Assembly: GCF_019669085.1 (NCBI RefSeq)
Contig: NZ_AP024401.1
Location: forward strand, 620,001 to 684,000
From: Borrelia sp. HM
GTDB lineage: Bacteria > Spirochaetota > Spirochaetia > Borreliales > Borreliaceae
Direction of reading: 5' to 3'
DNA: 64,000 bases
The notes below the pieces were generated by a model, which did no database searches, had not been told where the DNA came from, and saw nothing but the letters and a program-made list of their open reading frames with translations. Below, piece by piece: positions 41,494 through 49,963 of this stretch. Every line of letters begins with the position of its first letter. Position 1 is the first letter of the stretch. Both the position numbers and the translations under genes were made by a program.

Positions 41494-41549
41494 AGGAATT
41501 CTATATTAAGAGATAAGAATTAATTCTTATCTCTTAATATAGAATTCCT
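41494..41549. terminator. Perfect 56-base palindrome between the lipoprotein gene and fruA
   Basis: Every base from 41494 to 41521 pairs with its mirror from 41549 to 41522; there is no spacer. The right half overlaps the last five codons of fruA, including its stop at 41534-41536. It sits between convergent genes and should form a long hairpin in transcripts from either strand, so a shared terminator is the likely role. A perfect palindrome of this length is much more than a terminator needs. Confidence 0.75.
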
Positions 41550-43369
41550 ATTAATATGCCTGTTATTAAGGTTCCAATTAAGATAGATATTATCCACATT
41601 AATGGGTTAATTACTATTGGGAGAATAAAAATACCACCATGTGGGGCCATAAGTTTTACTTCGAAGAATGCAGATAGGAAACCTCCAATAGATGATCCTA
41701 TTATACATGCAGGTATTATTTTAAAAGGATCTGCAGCGGCTAAAGGGATTACTCCTTCTGTTATAAAACATGCACCTAAAATGTAACAAATTTTCCCAGC
41801 TTCTTTTTCTTCTTGTGAAAACTTATTCTTAAAGATACTAGTTGCAAGTGCTACTCCAAGTGGAGGTGTCATTCCTCCTAACATTATGCTTGCATGAGGG
41901 ATATAGTTTTTTGCAGTTATCATTGCAATTCCAAATGCGTAGGCTGCTTTATTTATAGGACCACCCATATCTATCGCCATCATTCCACCAAGCAATGCAC
42001 CCAATAGTGCCATATTTATCCCGCTTAGCGAATTTAATATATTTGTTATTGATGTGTTAATATATGCAATTGGTGTTAGTAAAGAATATGTTAAAAAGCC
42101 TGATATTAGTACTGAGAAAAAAGGGTAGGTTAAAACGGGGTTTATACTACTTATTTTTACTGGTATTATTTTTTTACTTATTGATTTGATTGCTAAAGTT
42201 ATATATCCGGAAAGAAATCCTGCTATGATCCCTCCTAAGAAACCTGCGTTTCCTTTGCTCATCATTAATCCTGTAATCATTCCAGGTGTAAGTCCAGGTC
42301 TTTCTGCTATACTAAATGAAATATATCCAGCAAGTATTGGAATCATTAGGAAGAAAGCATTATTACCTCCGATGTACATTAAAATATCAGCTATTTTATT
42401 ATAACTTGGATCATTTGGATCAAAAGCCTGAATGCCAAACATGAATGATATTGCAATAATTATTCCTCCAGATACTACAAATGGAAGCATGAAGGATACA
42501 CCATTCATTAAGTGTTTATATGCATTTCCTGTTTGATTATATTTTTCATTTTTTTCTTTAACTTCATTACTAGTATAAATCTTTGCTTTATTTTCAATAA
42601 TATTTTGAATTAGTTCTTTTGCTTTGTGTATTCCCTCTTTAACTCCAACTTCAATTAATAGTTTGCCATTAAATCTTTCTTTATCAACAGTTTTTCCAGC
42701 TGCAATAATTATACCTTTTGCTCTTTTTATATCTTCATTGTTTAGTAGATTATCAATTCCACTAGAACCATTAGTTTCTATTTTGATTTCTACGTTTAGT
42801 TCGGCTGCTGCTCGTTTTAGGCTGTCGGCTGCCATATATGTATGGGCAATTCCTGTGGGGCAGGCTGTTACTGCTAGAATGAAGTTTTTGAAACTATTTT
42901 CATTAATCTTTATATCTGTATTGCTGTTTAAAATAATTTCTAAAAATCTGTTTGTATCGTTGATGGTCATGATTTCTTGTCTTAAAGCCCCATCGTTAAA
43001 GATTTTATTAAGATTAGATATTATTTTAATATGCTCATTGCCTGTAATATTTTCAGGAACAGCCATCATGAAAAATAATTTTGAGGCTTTCGAGTCAGAA
43101 GCGCTAAAATCAAAACCTTCTCCTTCAACTCTTAATATAGCTATTCCATGTTTTTTAACAAAATTACCTTTTGCATGTGGCATTGCAATATGTTCCTCAA
43201 GTCCTGTTCCGCTTATTGCCTCTCTTTTTTTAATCTCTTTGATAAAGGCTTCTTTGTTTGTTAAATATCCATTTTCATTAAGCATATCGGTCATTTTTTC
43301 AATAACATCATCTTTACTCTTGCCTTTATAATTTAATATGATTAATTTATTAGAAAATAAATCTTTCAT
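41534..43369 (-). CDS. fruA: Fructose-specific PTS permease, EIIABC
   Basis: Phosphotransferase permease that takes up and phosphorylates fructose (or a related sugar) to the 1-phosphate. One chain holds all parts: IIA (residues 1-150) with the phospho-His in HIAMPHAKG, IIB (about 165-260) with the phospho-Cys in AVTACPTGIAHTYMAA, and IIC (about 280-611) with eight or more membrane spans. GGAG lies nine bases before the ATG. Divergent from fruK, its metabolic partner. Its last codons lie inside the 56-base palindrome. Confidence 0.94.
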   Translation of the reverse strand: MKDLFSNKLIILNYKGKSKDDVIEKMTDMLNENGYLTNKEAFIKEIKKREAISGTGLEEHIAMPHAKGNFVKKHGIAILRVEGEGFDFSASDSKASKLFFMMAVPENITGNEHIKIISNLNKIFNDGALRQEIMTINDTNRFLEIILNSNTDIKINENSFKNFILAVTACPTGIAHTYMAADSLKRAAAELNVEIKIETNGSSGIDNLLNNEDIKRAKGIIIAAGKTVDKERFNGKLLIEVGVKEGIHKAKELIQNIIENKAKIYTSNEVKEKNEKYNQTGNAYKHLMNGVSFMLPFVVSGGIIIAISFMFGIQAFDPNDPSYNKIADILMYIGGNNAFFLMIPILAGYISFSIAERPGLTPGMITGLMMSKGNAGFLGGIIAGFLSGYITLAIKSISKKIIPVKISSINPVLTYPFFSVLISGFLTYSLLTPIAYINTSITNILNSLSGINMALLGALLGGMMAIDMGGPINKAAYAFGIAMITAKNYIPHASIMLGGMTPPLGVALATSIFKNKFSQEEKEAGKICYILGACFITEGVIPLAAADPFKIIPACIIGSSIGGFLSAFFEVKLMAPHGGIFILPIVINPLMWIISILIGTLITGILIGILY

Positions 43370-43454
43370 AAGGGACTTCTCCTTGCTATTATTATTATTA
43401 ATATTATTATATCTGTATTATACTTATTATTGGTACGGATATTGTAGCATATGG

Positions 43455-43477
43455 TTAATGATTATTATAATCATTAA
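43455..43477. promoter_or_regulatory. Symmetric operator-like element in the fruA-fruK gap
   Basis: Perfect 10-base inverted repeat with a three-base centre (TTAATGATTA-TTA-TAATCATTAA), about 50 bases before fruK and 85 before fruA. The size and spacing resemble a dimeric repressor site controlling the divergent pair. No regulator gene is nearby. A trinucleotide (TTA) run sits at 43388-43410. Confidence 0.4.
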
Positions 43478-43527
43478 TTAATATATTTATTAATTGTTTT
43501 ATTTATTTGATGAATAAGGAGCTTGAT

Positions 43528-44436
43528 TTGATATATACTCTTACTCTTAATCCTTCAATTGATTATAAGATGATTGTAGATAGATTTCAAGAAGGATGTC
43601 TTAATAATATTGTTAGTCATAATTTTTTGGCTGGTGGTAAAGGTATAAATGTCAGTAGTGTGCTTAAGAATTTTAGAATGGAAAGTGTTATTTTTGGATT
43701 TTTGGGTGGATTTACGGGTGATTTTATAAAATCCACTCTTGATTTAATGCAAATAAAGCATGATTTTGTTAGTATATCTTGTAATACTAGAATAAATATT
43801 AAAATTATGTCAGATGGAAAAGAGACAGAAATTAATGGCAATTCACCTGATATTTTGAAGAGTGATTTTCAGTCTTTAATTTTCAAATTGAAAAAATTAG
43901 ATAAAGGCATATTAATTATGTCTGGTAGCGTTCCAAGCTCGCTTGGATATAGTGCTTATAATGAAATAGCTGAAAATCTTTCAAAAAACATTCAGTTGAT
44001 TATTGATACTAGTGGTATTGCATTGCAAAAAATTGTATATCTTAATCCTTTTTTAATCAAGCCAAATATTAAGGAACTTGAAGAACTTTTAGGTAATAAT
44101 TTAAATTCTAGCAAGGAATTAATTGATGCTGGATATAAGATTATGGACATGGGTGTTCAAAATCTTATAGTTTCAATGGGAAGCGATGGGGCTTTTTTTA
44201 TGAATAATAAAAATATTTTTATGGCTAGTGTTCCTAAAATTAATGCAAAAAGTACTATTGGTGCAGGAGATTCTGTTATTGCTGGATTTATATATACATA
44301 TATGAAAGGAGGTTCTTTTTGTGACTCTTTTAGATTTGGAGTTGCATCAGGTACAGCAACGGCGCTTAAAGGTCAACTTTGTAATCTTGATGATGTTAAT
44401 GCTATTCTTGATAAGGTGGAAATTAAATATCTTTAA
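43528..44436 (+). CDS. fruK: 1-phosphofructokinase
   Basis: PfkB-family kinase converting fructose 1-phosphate to fructose 1,6-bisphosphate, joining FruA uptake to glycolysis. Signatures: TLTLNPSIDYKM at the N-terminus, AGGKGINVSSVLKNF, and STIGAGDSVIAGF with the catalytic Asp. The start is a TTG at 43528: AAGGAG at 43516-43521 lies six bases before it, and the family begins M-I-Y-T-x-T-L-N-P. In-frame ATG/TTG codons seven codons earlier have no ribosome site. 302 residues. Confidence 0.94.
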   Translation: MIYTLTLNPSIDYKMIVDRFQEGCLNNIVSHNFLAGGKGINVSSVLKNFRMESVIFGFLGGFTGDFIKSTLDLMQIKHDFVSISCNTRINIKIMSDGKETEINGNSPDILKSDFQSLIFKLKKLDKGILIMSGSVPSSLGYSAYNEIAENLSKNIQLIIDTSGIALQKIVYLNPFLIKPNIKELEELLGNNLNSSKELIDAGYKIMDMGVQNLIVSMGSDGAFFMNNKNIFMASVPKINAKSTIGAGDSVIAGFIYTYMKGGSFCDSFRFGVASGTATALKGQLCNLDDVNAILDKVEIKYL

Positions 44437-44515
44437 TTTTTTTCTTTAGTATGCATAATTTAATTAGTTTTAGCTTTTAATTTAAGTAAAACTTTGTAAA
44501 AAGACGATCCATTAT

Positions 44516-44589
44516 CGGGAGCGACGGGACTCGAACCCGCGACCTCCTGCGTGACAGGCAGGCATTCTAACCAGCTGAACTACGCCCCC
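44516..44589 (-). tRNA. tRNA-Asp (GTC)
   Basis: Acceptor GGGGGCG pairs with CGCTCCC (one G-T), discriminator G. Anticodon loop CTGTCAC gives GTC. T arm GCGGGTTCGAGTCCCGT. Lies between the ends of fruK and recD. Confidence 0.97.
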
Positions 44590-44606
44590 AAATACAATAC
44601 CTTAAG

Positions 44607-44635
44607 ATTATATTGTTTTTCTTTTTATTTGTCAA
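44607..44635 (-). promoter_or_regulatory. Consensus promoter of tRNA-Asp
   Basis: On the minus strand TTGACA (44635-44630), exactly 17 bases, then TATAAT (44612-44607): a perfect sigma-70 consensus. It ends 17 bases before the tRNA and starts six bases after the recD stop, so the tRNA is not dependent on the rec operon. Confidence 0.85.
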
Positions 44636-44641
44636 TTTGAT

Positions 44642-46471
44642 TTAATGACTCAATGCATTTATGTAATCTAAAATCTTTGAATCTCTTTCTACTTTTTTTA
44701 GACTAACATTTTTAATAATATTTTTGCTTGATATTATTTCTATACTTTCTTTAGCTCTTGTTATTGCAGTATAGAGTAGTTCTTTTGTTAAGAACGGATG
44801 GTCTTCTAGTATTATTTGTACATGCTGATATTCAGAACCTTGGCTTTTATGTATTGTTGTTGCAAAACTAATTTCATATTTATCAAGTAAATTAAGATTT
44901 ATTTTTGTATATTTTTCGTCCTCTTTTTTAAATAGAGCATAAATTTTAGAATTTTCTCTAAAAATAATACCTCTTTCTCCATTAAATAGATTATTCTTAT
45001 AGTCATTTTGAGTAATTAAAATTATTTGTCCAATTAAATCGCCATATACTTTTTTTAAATCCAATTTTATTATTTCATTAATTTTTTTTGTTCCAAATCT
45101 TCCAAAATTTTTTGAACATAAAATTGTATTATTAAGTAGAGTATTTATTATTGATTCGACTTCTTGATCTTTTAATGAATTAAGATCGAAGTTAGATATA
45201 TCTTTATATAAGTTTTTTCTGTAGTTTAATAGTTCGTGTTCAATATTTACTTTATCTATATCTTTTAAAATTATATTTTTGTTAGCATTAAGTTGAAGAT
45301 CAATTAAATTCGTATCTTCTTTATAGATTGCTTTTGCTAATAAATTTATCTCATCGTTACTTCTAAAATTTTTTTTAAGTATTTCTACATTTTCATCACT
45401 TATATCTTTTATTTTCATAAGGCTTGCATATACATTTCCTCCAGCTATTGAAGGAAGTTGATTCTTATCTCCTGTTATGATAAGTTTTGTGTTTATTTTG
45501 ATTGCCTTTAACAATTTTAAAAAAGTACTTGCATCTATCATAGATGCTTCATCAATTATTATTATTTCAAAATCTAGAAAATTGGCTTCATCGTATTTGT
45601 TGACTTTGCTAATAAATGAGATTTTTAGTAATTTTTGTATTGTACTATGTTCTGTTTCAATATTTTTAAATGATTCCTTTAAACTTGACTTTAATTTTTG
45701 ACTTGCTTTTCCTGTTGGGGCTATAAGAGCTACTTTTTGCTTAATGTTCAAGTGAATATCTATTGCCTTTAAAATATAATTGATAGTTGTTGTTTTTCCT
45801 GTTCCAGGGCCTCCACTTAGTATAAAAAAGTTACTTTTGAGAGATTTTTTGACTGAATTAATCTGTTCTTCACTTAGTCCTTTGGTGTTTAATTTGGTTA
45901 TAATATCTTGTATTCTTTGATCACTTATTTTACTTTTATAGTCTTTAAGTCTTTGATCTATTTTTTGTATTAGTTCTTCTTCTTCTCTGAAATTTTTTTG
46001 GGTATAGATATGTATATTATTTTCTAATATTAAAGGAGTTGTGATTTTTTCATTTTGATTGTAATTTGCCATGATATTATTTTCTTTTAAAAGTGCGATC
46101 ATGGAATTCATTTTTGTTGGTTTTGTAAATTGTGCAAGTTCTTCTAGTATATCTATTGATTTTTGATAAGATTGATTTTCTTTGTCTAATTCCAAGCGAG
46201 TATATTCAATTGTTTTTTGAATATCTTTTATTAGTAGATGAATGTTGGCTCTTAAATGTCCTTTAGAAAGATAATTAAATAAAAATATTAAAAAAATAGC
46301 AAGTTCTTTCGACTGTTCATTTTGTATGTTTTTTGTAAGTAAGTATGCTTTGTAGTAGTTTGCTATGTTTATGTTTAAAGTTTCAATTATTTCATGGATT
46401 TTAAGTTCTGGACCTAAATAATTCATTTTATGATCTTTTAAAAATTCCCTTAACACTAAATAATTTCTCAT
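44642..46471 (-). CDS. recD: Exodeoxyribonuclease V alpha subunit RecD
   Basis: 5'-3' helicase motor of the RecBCD double-strand-break repair complex. Walker A is LSGGPGTGKTTTINYIL, then ALIAPTGKASQKL, IIIDEASMID (Walker B), ITGDKNQLPSI, and the C-terminal motifs SFATTIHKSQGSEY and YTAITRAKE. 609 residues, standard size. Last of recC-recB-recD in transcription order after pncB; recB ends ten bases before its start. Confidence 0.94.
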   Translation of the reverse strand: MRNYLVLREFLKDHKMNYLGPELKIHEIIETLNINIANYYKAYLLTKNIQNEQSKELAIFLIFLFNYLSKGHLRANIHLLIKDIQKTIEYTRLELDKENQSYQKSIDILEELAQFTKPTKMNSMIALLKENNIMANYNQNEKITTPLILENNIHIYTQKNFREEEELIQKIDQRLKDYKSKISDQRIQDIITKLNTKGLSEEQINSVKKSLKSNFFILSGGPGTGKTTTINYILKAIDIHLNIKQKVALIAPTGKASQKLKSSLKESFKNIETEHSTIQKLLKISFISKVNKYDEANFLDFEIIIIDEASMIDASTFLKLLKAIKINTKLIITGDKNQLPSIAGGNVYASLMKIKDISDENVEILKKNFRSNDEINLLAKAIYKEDTNLIDLQLNANKNIILKDIDKVNIEHELLNYRKNLYKDISNFDLNSLKDQEVESIINTLLNNTILCSKNFGRFGTKKINEIIKLDLKKVYGDLIGQIILITQNDYKNNLFNGERGIIFRENSKIYALFKKEDEKYTKINLNLLDKYEISFATTIHKSQGSEYQHVQIILEDHPFLTKELLYTAITRAKESIEIISSKNIIKNVSLKKVERDSKILDYINALSH

Positions 46472-46480
46472 ATTGTCCTT

Positions 46481-49400
46481 TTAATGGTTGAATTGTAAAT
46501 GTATTTGTTCTAAATCTAATTCTTTAAATTTTGGTATATTAGTATAAATCCCATTTTGAGTTTTAGATTGTTCTTTAGTAATATTTTGAAATGCTCTTGT
46601 AAAGAGGTATATTACCCCTCCAAAATTATTGTTATATTCTTCTGTAGTCTTAAAGAATATTTTTTTTATGCCTAGTGAGTAAATTTTGTATTGTAAATCA
46701 TACTGTTCTTGTTTGATCGTTTTTTTTAATCTCATTGTATTGTAATCTTTTAAGTTTTTTCCAAGGTAATTTGTTTTATAGTCTAGAATATAAATTTTAT
46801 TATTTATCTTAAATATAAGGTCAATGATTCCTTTTATATAGCCATTATTTAATGTCAAATCTAATTTGTTTTGATAATTAAAGAGAGACTTTTGTTTGTA
46901 GATTTTTGTATTTATTTTGATTAAAAATTCCATTTCTTTTTGCACTTCTTGAATGTCACATAATCTTGCATTGATAAATTTAATTTGAGTATTTAGCATG
47001 TTGTAGATCATATTTGTTAGTATTTCTTGTATTTTTGGTGTATTTAATTTTGGATTAAAATGTTCTATTTTTTTTTGTACAAGGGAGATGTTGATTTTTT
47101 GAAAGTTGTTTAAATTATTTTTTGCGTCGTTGAAATTTATATCTTTCATTATGGCATGTAAAATATTCCCGATATCTTTACCCCTTGGAAGTGTTTCTTC
47201 AGTAAGAGTATGATCATTATAATAAGTCTCATCATAAAAAGTCTCATCACTTCTAATTTCTTTATTTTTGGCATAATAATTGGATTTATAAATTGACGCA
47301 AGGCTTGTATAGCTGTGTGTATATTCTTTTATAAACAGGTTTTTGTTGATTGGTGTTGGTGGGCTCAATTTTGTGTCTTTTGTAATATTTGTTTCTAATT
47401 TATTAAAGGGATGCATTTTAATAAGGTTGTATACATTAAAATCTAGATTTATTCCATCAATTACTTTTATTTCTGCTAATTCTAATATTTTGTTGATTAT
47501 TGTTCCTTGATTGATAATAAATAGAGAAAATCTAGATCGTGTTGTTCCTACATAAAAAATGTTTTTCTCCTCATTGAAGGTTTTTTGTTTGGCAAATTGT
47601 TGATTTTTTTTTAATTTTAAAAAGTCATATTCTGTCTTATTGTCTAAGCAAAACTTATAAAATGGATCAGATTTTTTTAGTATATTATCATTGTTTTGTG
47701 TATCACCTATTAAGAATACAATATTAAGACTTAGTCCTTTTGATTTATGAATTGTCATTATTTCTATAGATTTACTTTCTTGAATTATATTTTGATCTTC
47801 ATCTTGTTGGTCAATATTTTCATTAATTATTAGGCTTTCTAGAGTGTATATTAATGATTCTATATTTTTTTCTTCATAATAAATTTTAGATATAAAATCT
47901 AGGCTTGTTTGATAATTTTTAAGTGATTCAAATTTTTTTTCAACTATTAGAGTTTCTTTGTAGCTTTTTTTTGATTGTGCAAATTCAATAAATGTAGGAT
48001 TATTAAGATTTTTTGCTAAACTGACCCATAACTCTTTATTTGAGACAATATTATCTATTGCTTTGATTAGTGTTATTTCTTGATTTTCAAGTAAATGTAT
48101 GATTTCAATAATAGCTTCTTCTATATATTTTATTTCATTTCTTTCAATTAAGCTTAGATATAATACCCATGGCATGTTTATTATTTTGCTGGTTAATATA
48201 TAATTTAGAGTTTGAAAATTTTGTTTCCTATCTAGACATTTGATCAGATAAAATACTTCATTAAACTCTTTTGTTTTAAATAATAATTCTTCGATCTTAA
48301 AATTTGTTTTTATATCTTGCTTTTTAAGTTCTTTGTCTATTAAATATATTTCTTTGCTAGTTCTACAAAGCACTTTGATGTCTGATTCTGTAATTTGTCT
48401 AAGTTGATTATTATCATAAATTTTTCCATTTGTTATCAGGTATTTTATTGTTAGTGCTGTCTTTTGTAAGATATTTCTATCTTCTTCAATTTCAATTATA
48501 TTTATTGCTTTTATCTTTTGATCATTTACAAAAATTTTATTTTCATCATTATTGGGATTTGTTATTGCCTTTTTGAATTCTATTCGTTCTATTTCATCTG
48601 TAAATGTTTTATTATAGATATTATCAAACATAATATTTAAAGGTTCAACTAATTCTTTATTTGATCTATGATTTGTTAGCAAAGTTATTCTTGCATCATT
48701 TTTTATTTTATCTTTTATTTTTTGATTGTAAAACGATATATCAGCATTTCTAAATGTATAAATTATTTGCTTTGGATCGGCAATAAATACTACTTTTATG
48801 CCACAAGAATTAAGCAGTTCAAATATTTCTATTTGTATGATGTCTAAATCTTGTGCTTCGTCTATTAATATTATTTTATATTTATTTTTTATTGAATTTA
48901 ATAGTTTGCTATTATAAGATTCTAGGTATTGTTTAAAATGTAGCATTATATGTTTTTGGTCTATTGTGTTTGTTAAATGAATAGTATTTGCAAGTTCTTT
49001 TTCTATATATTGAAGTATCTTATATTCTACTTTTAGTCTAATATATTTCTTAAGTTTACTTTCATCTTCTTGATATGTGTTTGTTTCATTGCTAAGTTCT
49101 ATTAAATCATTTTTTATCTTTAGTTCTTTATCTGATAGAGTAGCATTCTTTTGAAGATTAGATTCTATTATTTTATAGAAAAATTTATTGTGTATCAGTA
49201 TGTCTGTTATTTTTACTATATCTTTTTCATAATTATATTTTATAGTTGATATTTTCACTCCTTGGTTATGTTTATTGAGGAAAGTTCTTTTTTCTTGCAT
49301 AGTCATTTCGTTTAATGCTTTGATAATTAAATTGTAATTATGAATTAATCTATTCTTATTTATGAGGATTTTTTCAAAAATTGTTTGTTTTTTTATCCAA

Positions 49401-49945
49401 TCTCCAAGTTCTTTTGTTTTATTTCTTTTATATGCTTGTCTCATATATTGAGCCATATCTTTTGTATTTTTAAATTTGGATTTAAAGATTTCAAATTCAT
49501 ACTCTTTAATTTGTAATTCTTTTTTTAATGAGTTTGCTTTTCTTAAAAACTCATAAACTATTTCATCTATCTCTGATTTGAAGTTTGTTTTTACACTATA
49601 TCTGGAAAAATTTTCTGTCTCTATTTGAAAATTGTTTAAAGAGTGTAGTGCAAATTTATTTATTGTTGAAATAAAAATTTTATTTGATTGCTCATAGATT
49701 GTTTGTAGATATTGATTTGGTTTTGAATTTTGATATTCAGTTTCAATTGATTTTAATATTCGAATTAGCATCTCTTCTGTTGCTTTTTTTGTAAATGTTA
49801 GTACCAAGATTTCACTTGGAGAATACATTTTGTTTGTGAGTAGGTTAGTAATAGTATTTTCAAGTGTATAGGTTTTTCCAGTTCCTGCTGAAGCTTCAAT
49901 TAATATTTTTTCATTATCTTTAATTTTATCTATTATTTTTGTCAT
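46481..49945 (-). CDS. recB: Exodeoxyribonuclease V beta subunit RecB
   Basis: UvrD-type 3'-5' helicase fused to the nuclease of RecBCD. Walker A is LIEASAGTGKTYTLE, followed by LVLTFTKKATEEM, IILIDEAQDLDIIQ, and IMTIHKSKGLSLNIVFL. The C-terminal nuclease has GIIDLIFKINNKIYILDYKTN with the D...D-x-K metal residues intact. 1154 residues. Between recC (18-base gap) and recD (nine-base gap), all on the minus strand, so the complex is made in step. Confidence 0.94.
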   Translation of the reverse strand: MTKIIDKIKDNEKILIEASAGTGKTYTLENTITNLLTNKMYSPSEILVLTFTKKATEEMLIRILKSIETEYQNSKPNQYLQTIYEQSNKIFISTINKFALHSLNNFQIETENFSRYSVKTNFKSEIDEIVYEFLRKANSLKKELQIKEYEFEIFKSKFKNTKDMAQYMRQAYKRNKTKELGDWIKKQTIFEKILINKNRLIHNYNLIIKALNEMTMQEKRTFLNKHNQGVKISTIKYNYEKDIVKITDILIHNKFFYKIIESNLQKNATLSDKELKIKNDLIELSNETNTYQEDESKLKKYIRLKVEYKILQYIEKELANTIHLTNTIDQKHIMLHFKQYLESYNSKLLNSIKNKYKIILIDEAQDLDIIQIEIFELLNSCGIKVVFIADPKQIIYTFRNADISFYNQKIKDKIKNDARITLLTNHRSNKELVEPLNIMFDNIYNKTFTDEIERIEFKKAITNPNNDENKIFVNDQKIKAINIIEIEEDRNILQKTALTIKYLITNGKIYDNNQLRQITESDIKVLCRTSKEIYLIDKELKKQDIKTNFKIEELLFKTKEFNEVFYLIKCLDRKQNFQTLNYILTSKIINMPWVLYLSLIERNEIKYIEEAIIEIIHLLENQEITLIKAIDNIVSNKELWVSLAKNLNNPTFIEFAQSKKSYKETLIVEKKFESLKNYQTSLDFISKIYYEEKNIESLIYTLESLIINENIDQQDEDQNIIQESKSIEIMTIHKSKGLSLNIVFLIGDTQNNDNILKKSDPFYKFCLDNKTEYDFLKLKKNQQFAKQKTFNEEKNIFYVGTTRSRFSLFIINQGTIINKILELAEIKVIDGINLDFNVYNLIKMHPFNKLETNITKDTKLSPPTPINKNLFIKEYTHSYTSLASIYKSNYYAKNKEIRSDETFYDETYYNDHTLTEETLPRGKDIGNILHAIMKDINFNDAKNNLNNFQKINISLVQKKIEHFNPKLNTPKIQEILTNMIYNMLNTQIKFINARLCDIQEVQKEMEFLIKINTKIYKQKSLFNYQNKLDLTLNNGYIKGIIDLIFKINNKIYILDYKTNYLGKNLKDYNTMRLKKTIKQEQYDLQYKIYSLGIKKIFFKTTEEYNNNFGGVIYLFTRAFQNITKEQSKTQNGIYTNIPKFKELDLEQIHLQFNH

Positions 49946-49963
49946 AGGATTAATTTTATAGTC

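Noticed and set aside
42624-43331. Plus-strand frame of 235 codons opposite fruA
   Set aside because: Antisense to the conserved IIA/IIB domains of fruA; low-complexity product and no ribosome site.
43388-43412. TTA trinucleotide run as a phase-variable repeat
   Set aside because: It is short, imperfect and common in such AT-rich DNA; no evidence of length variation.
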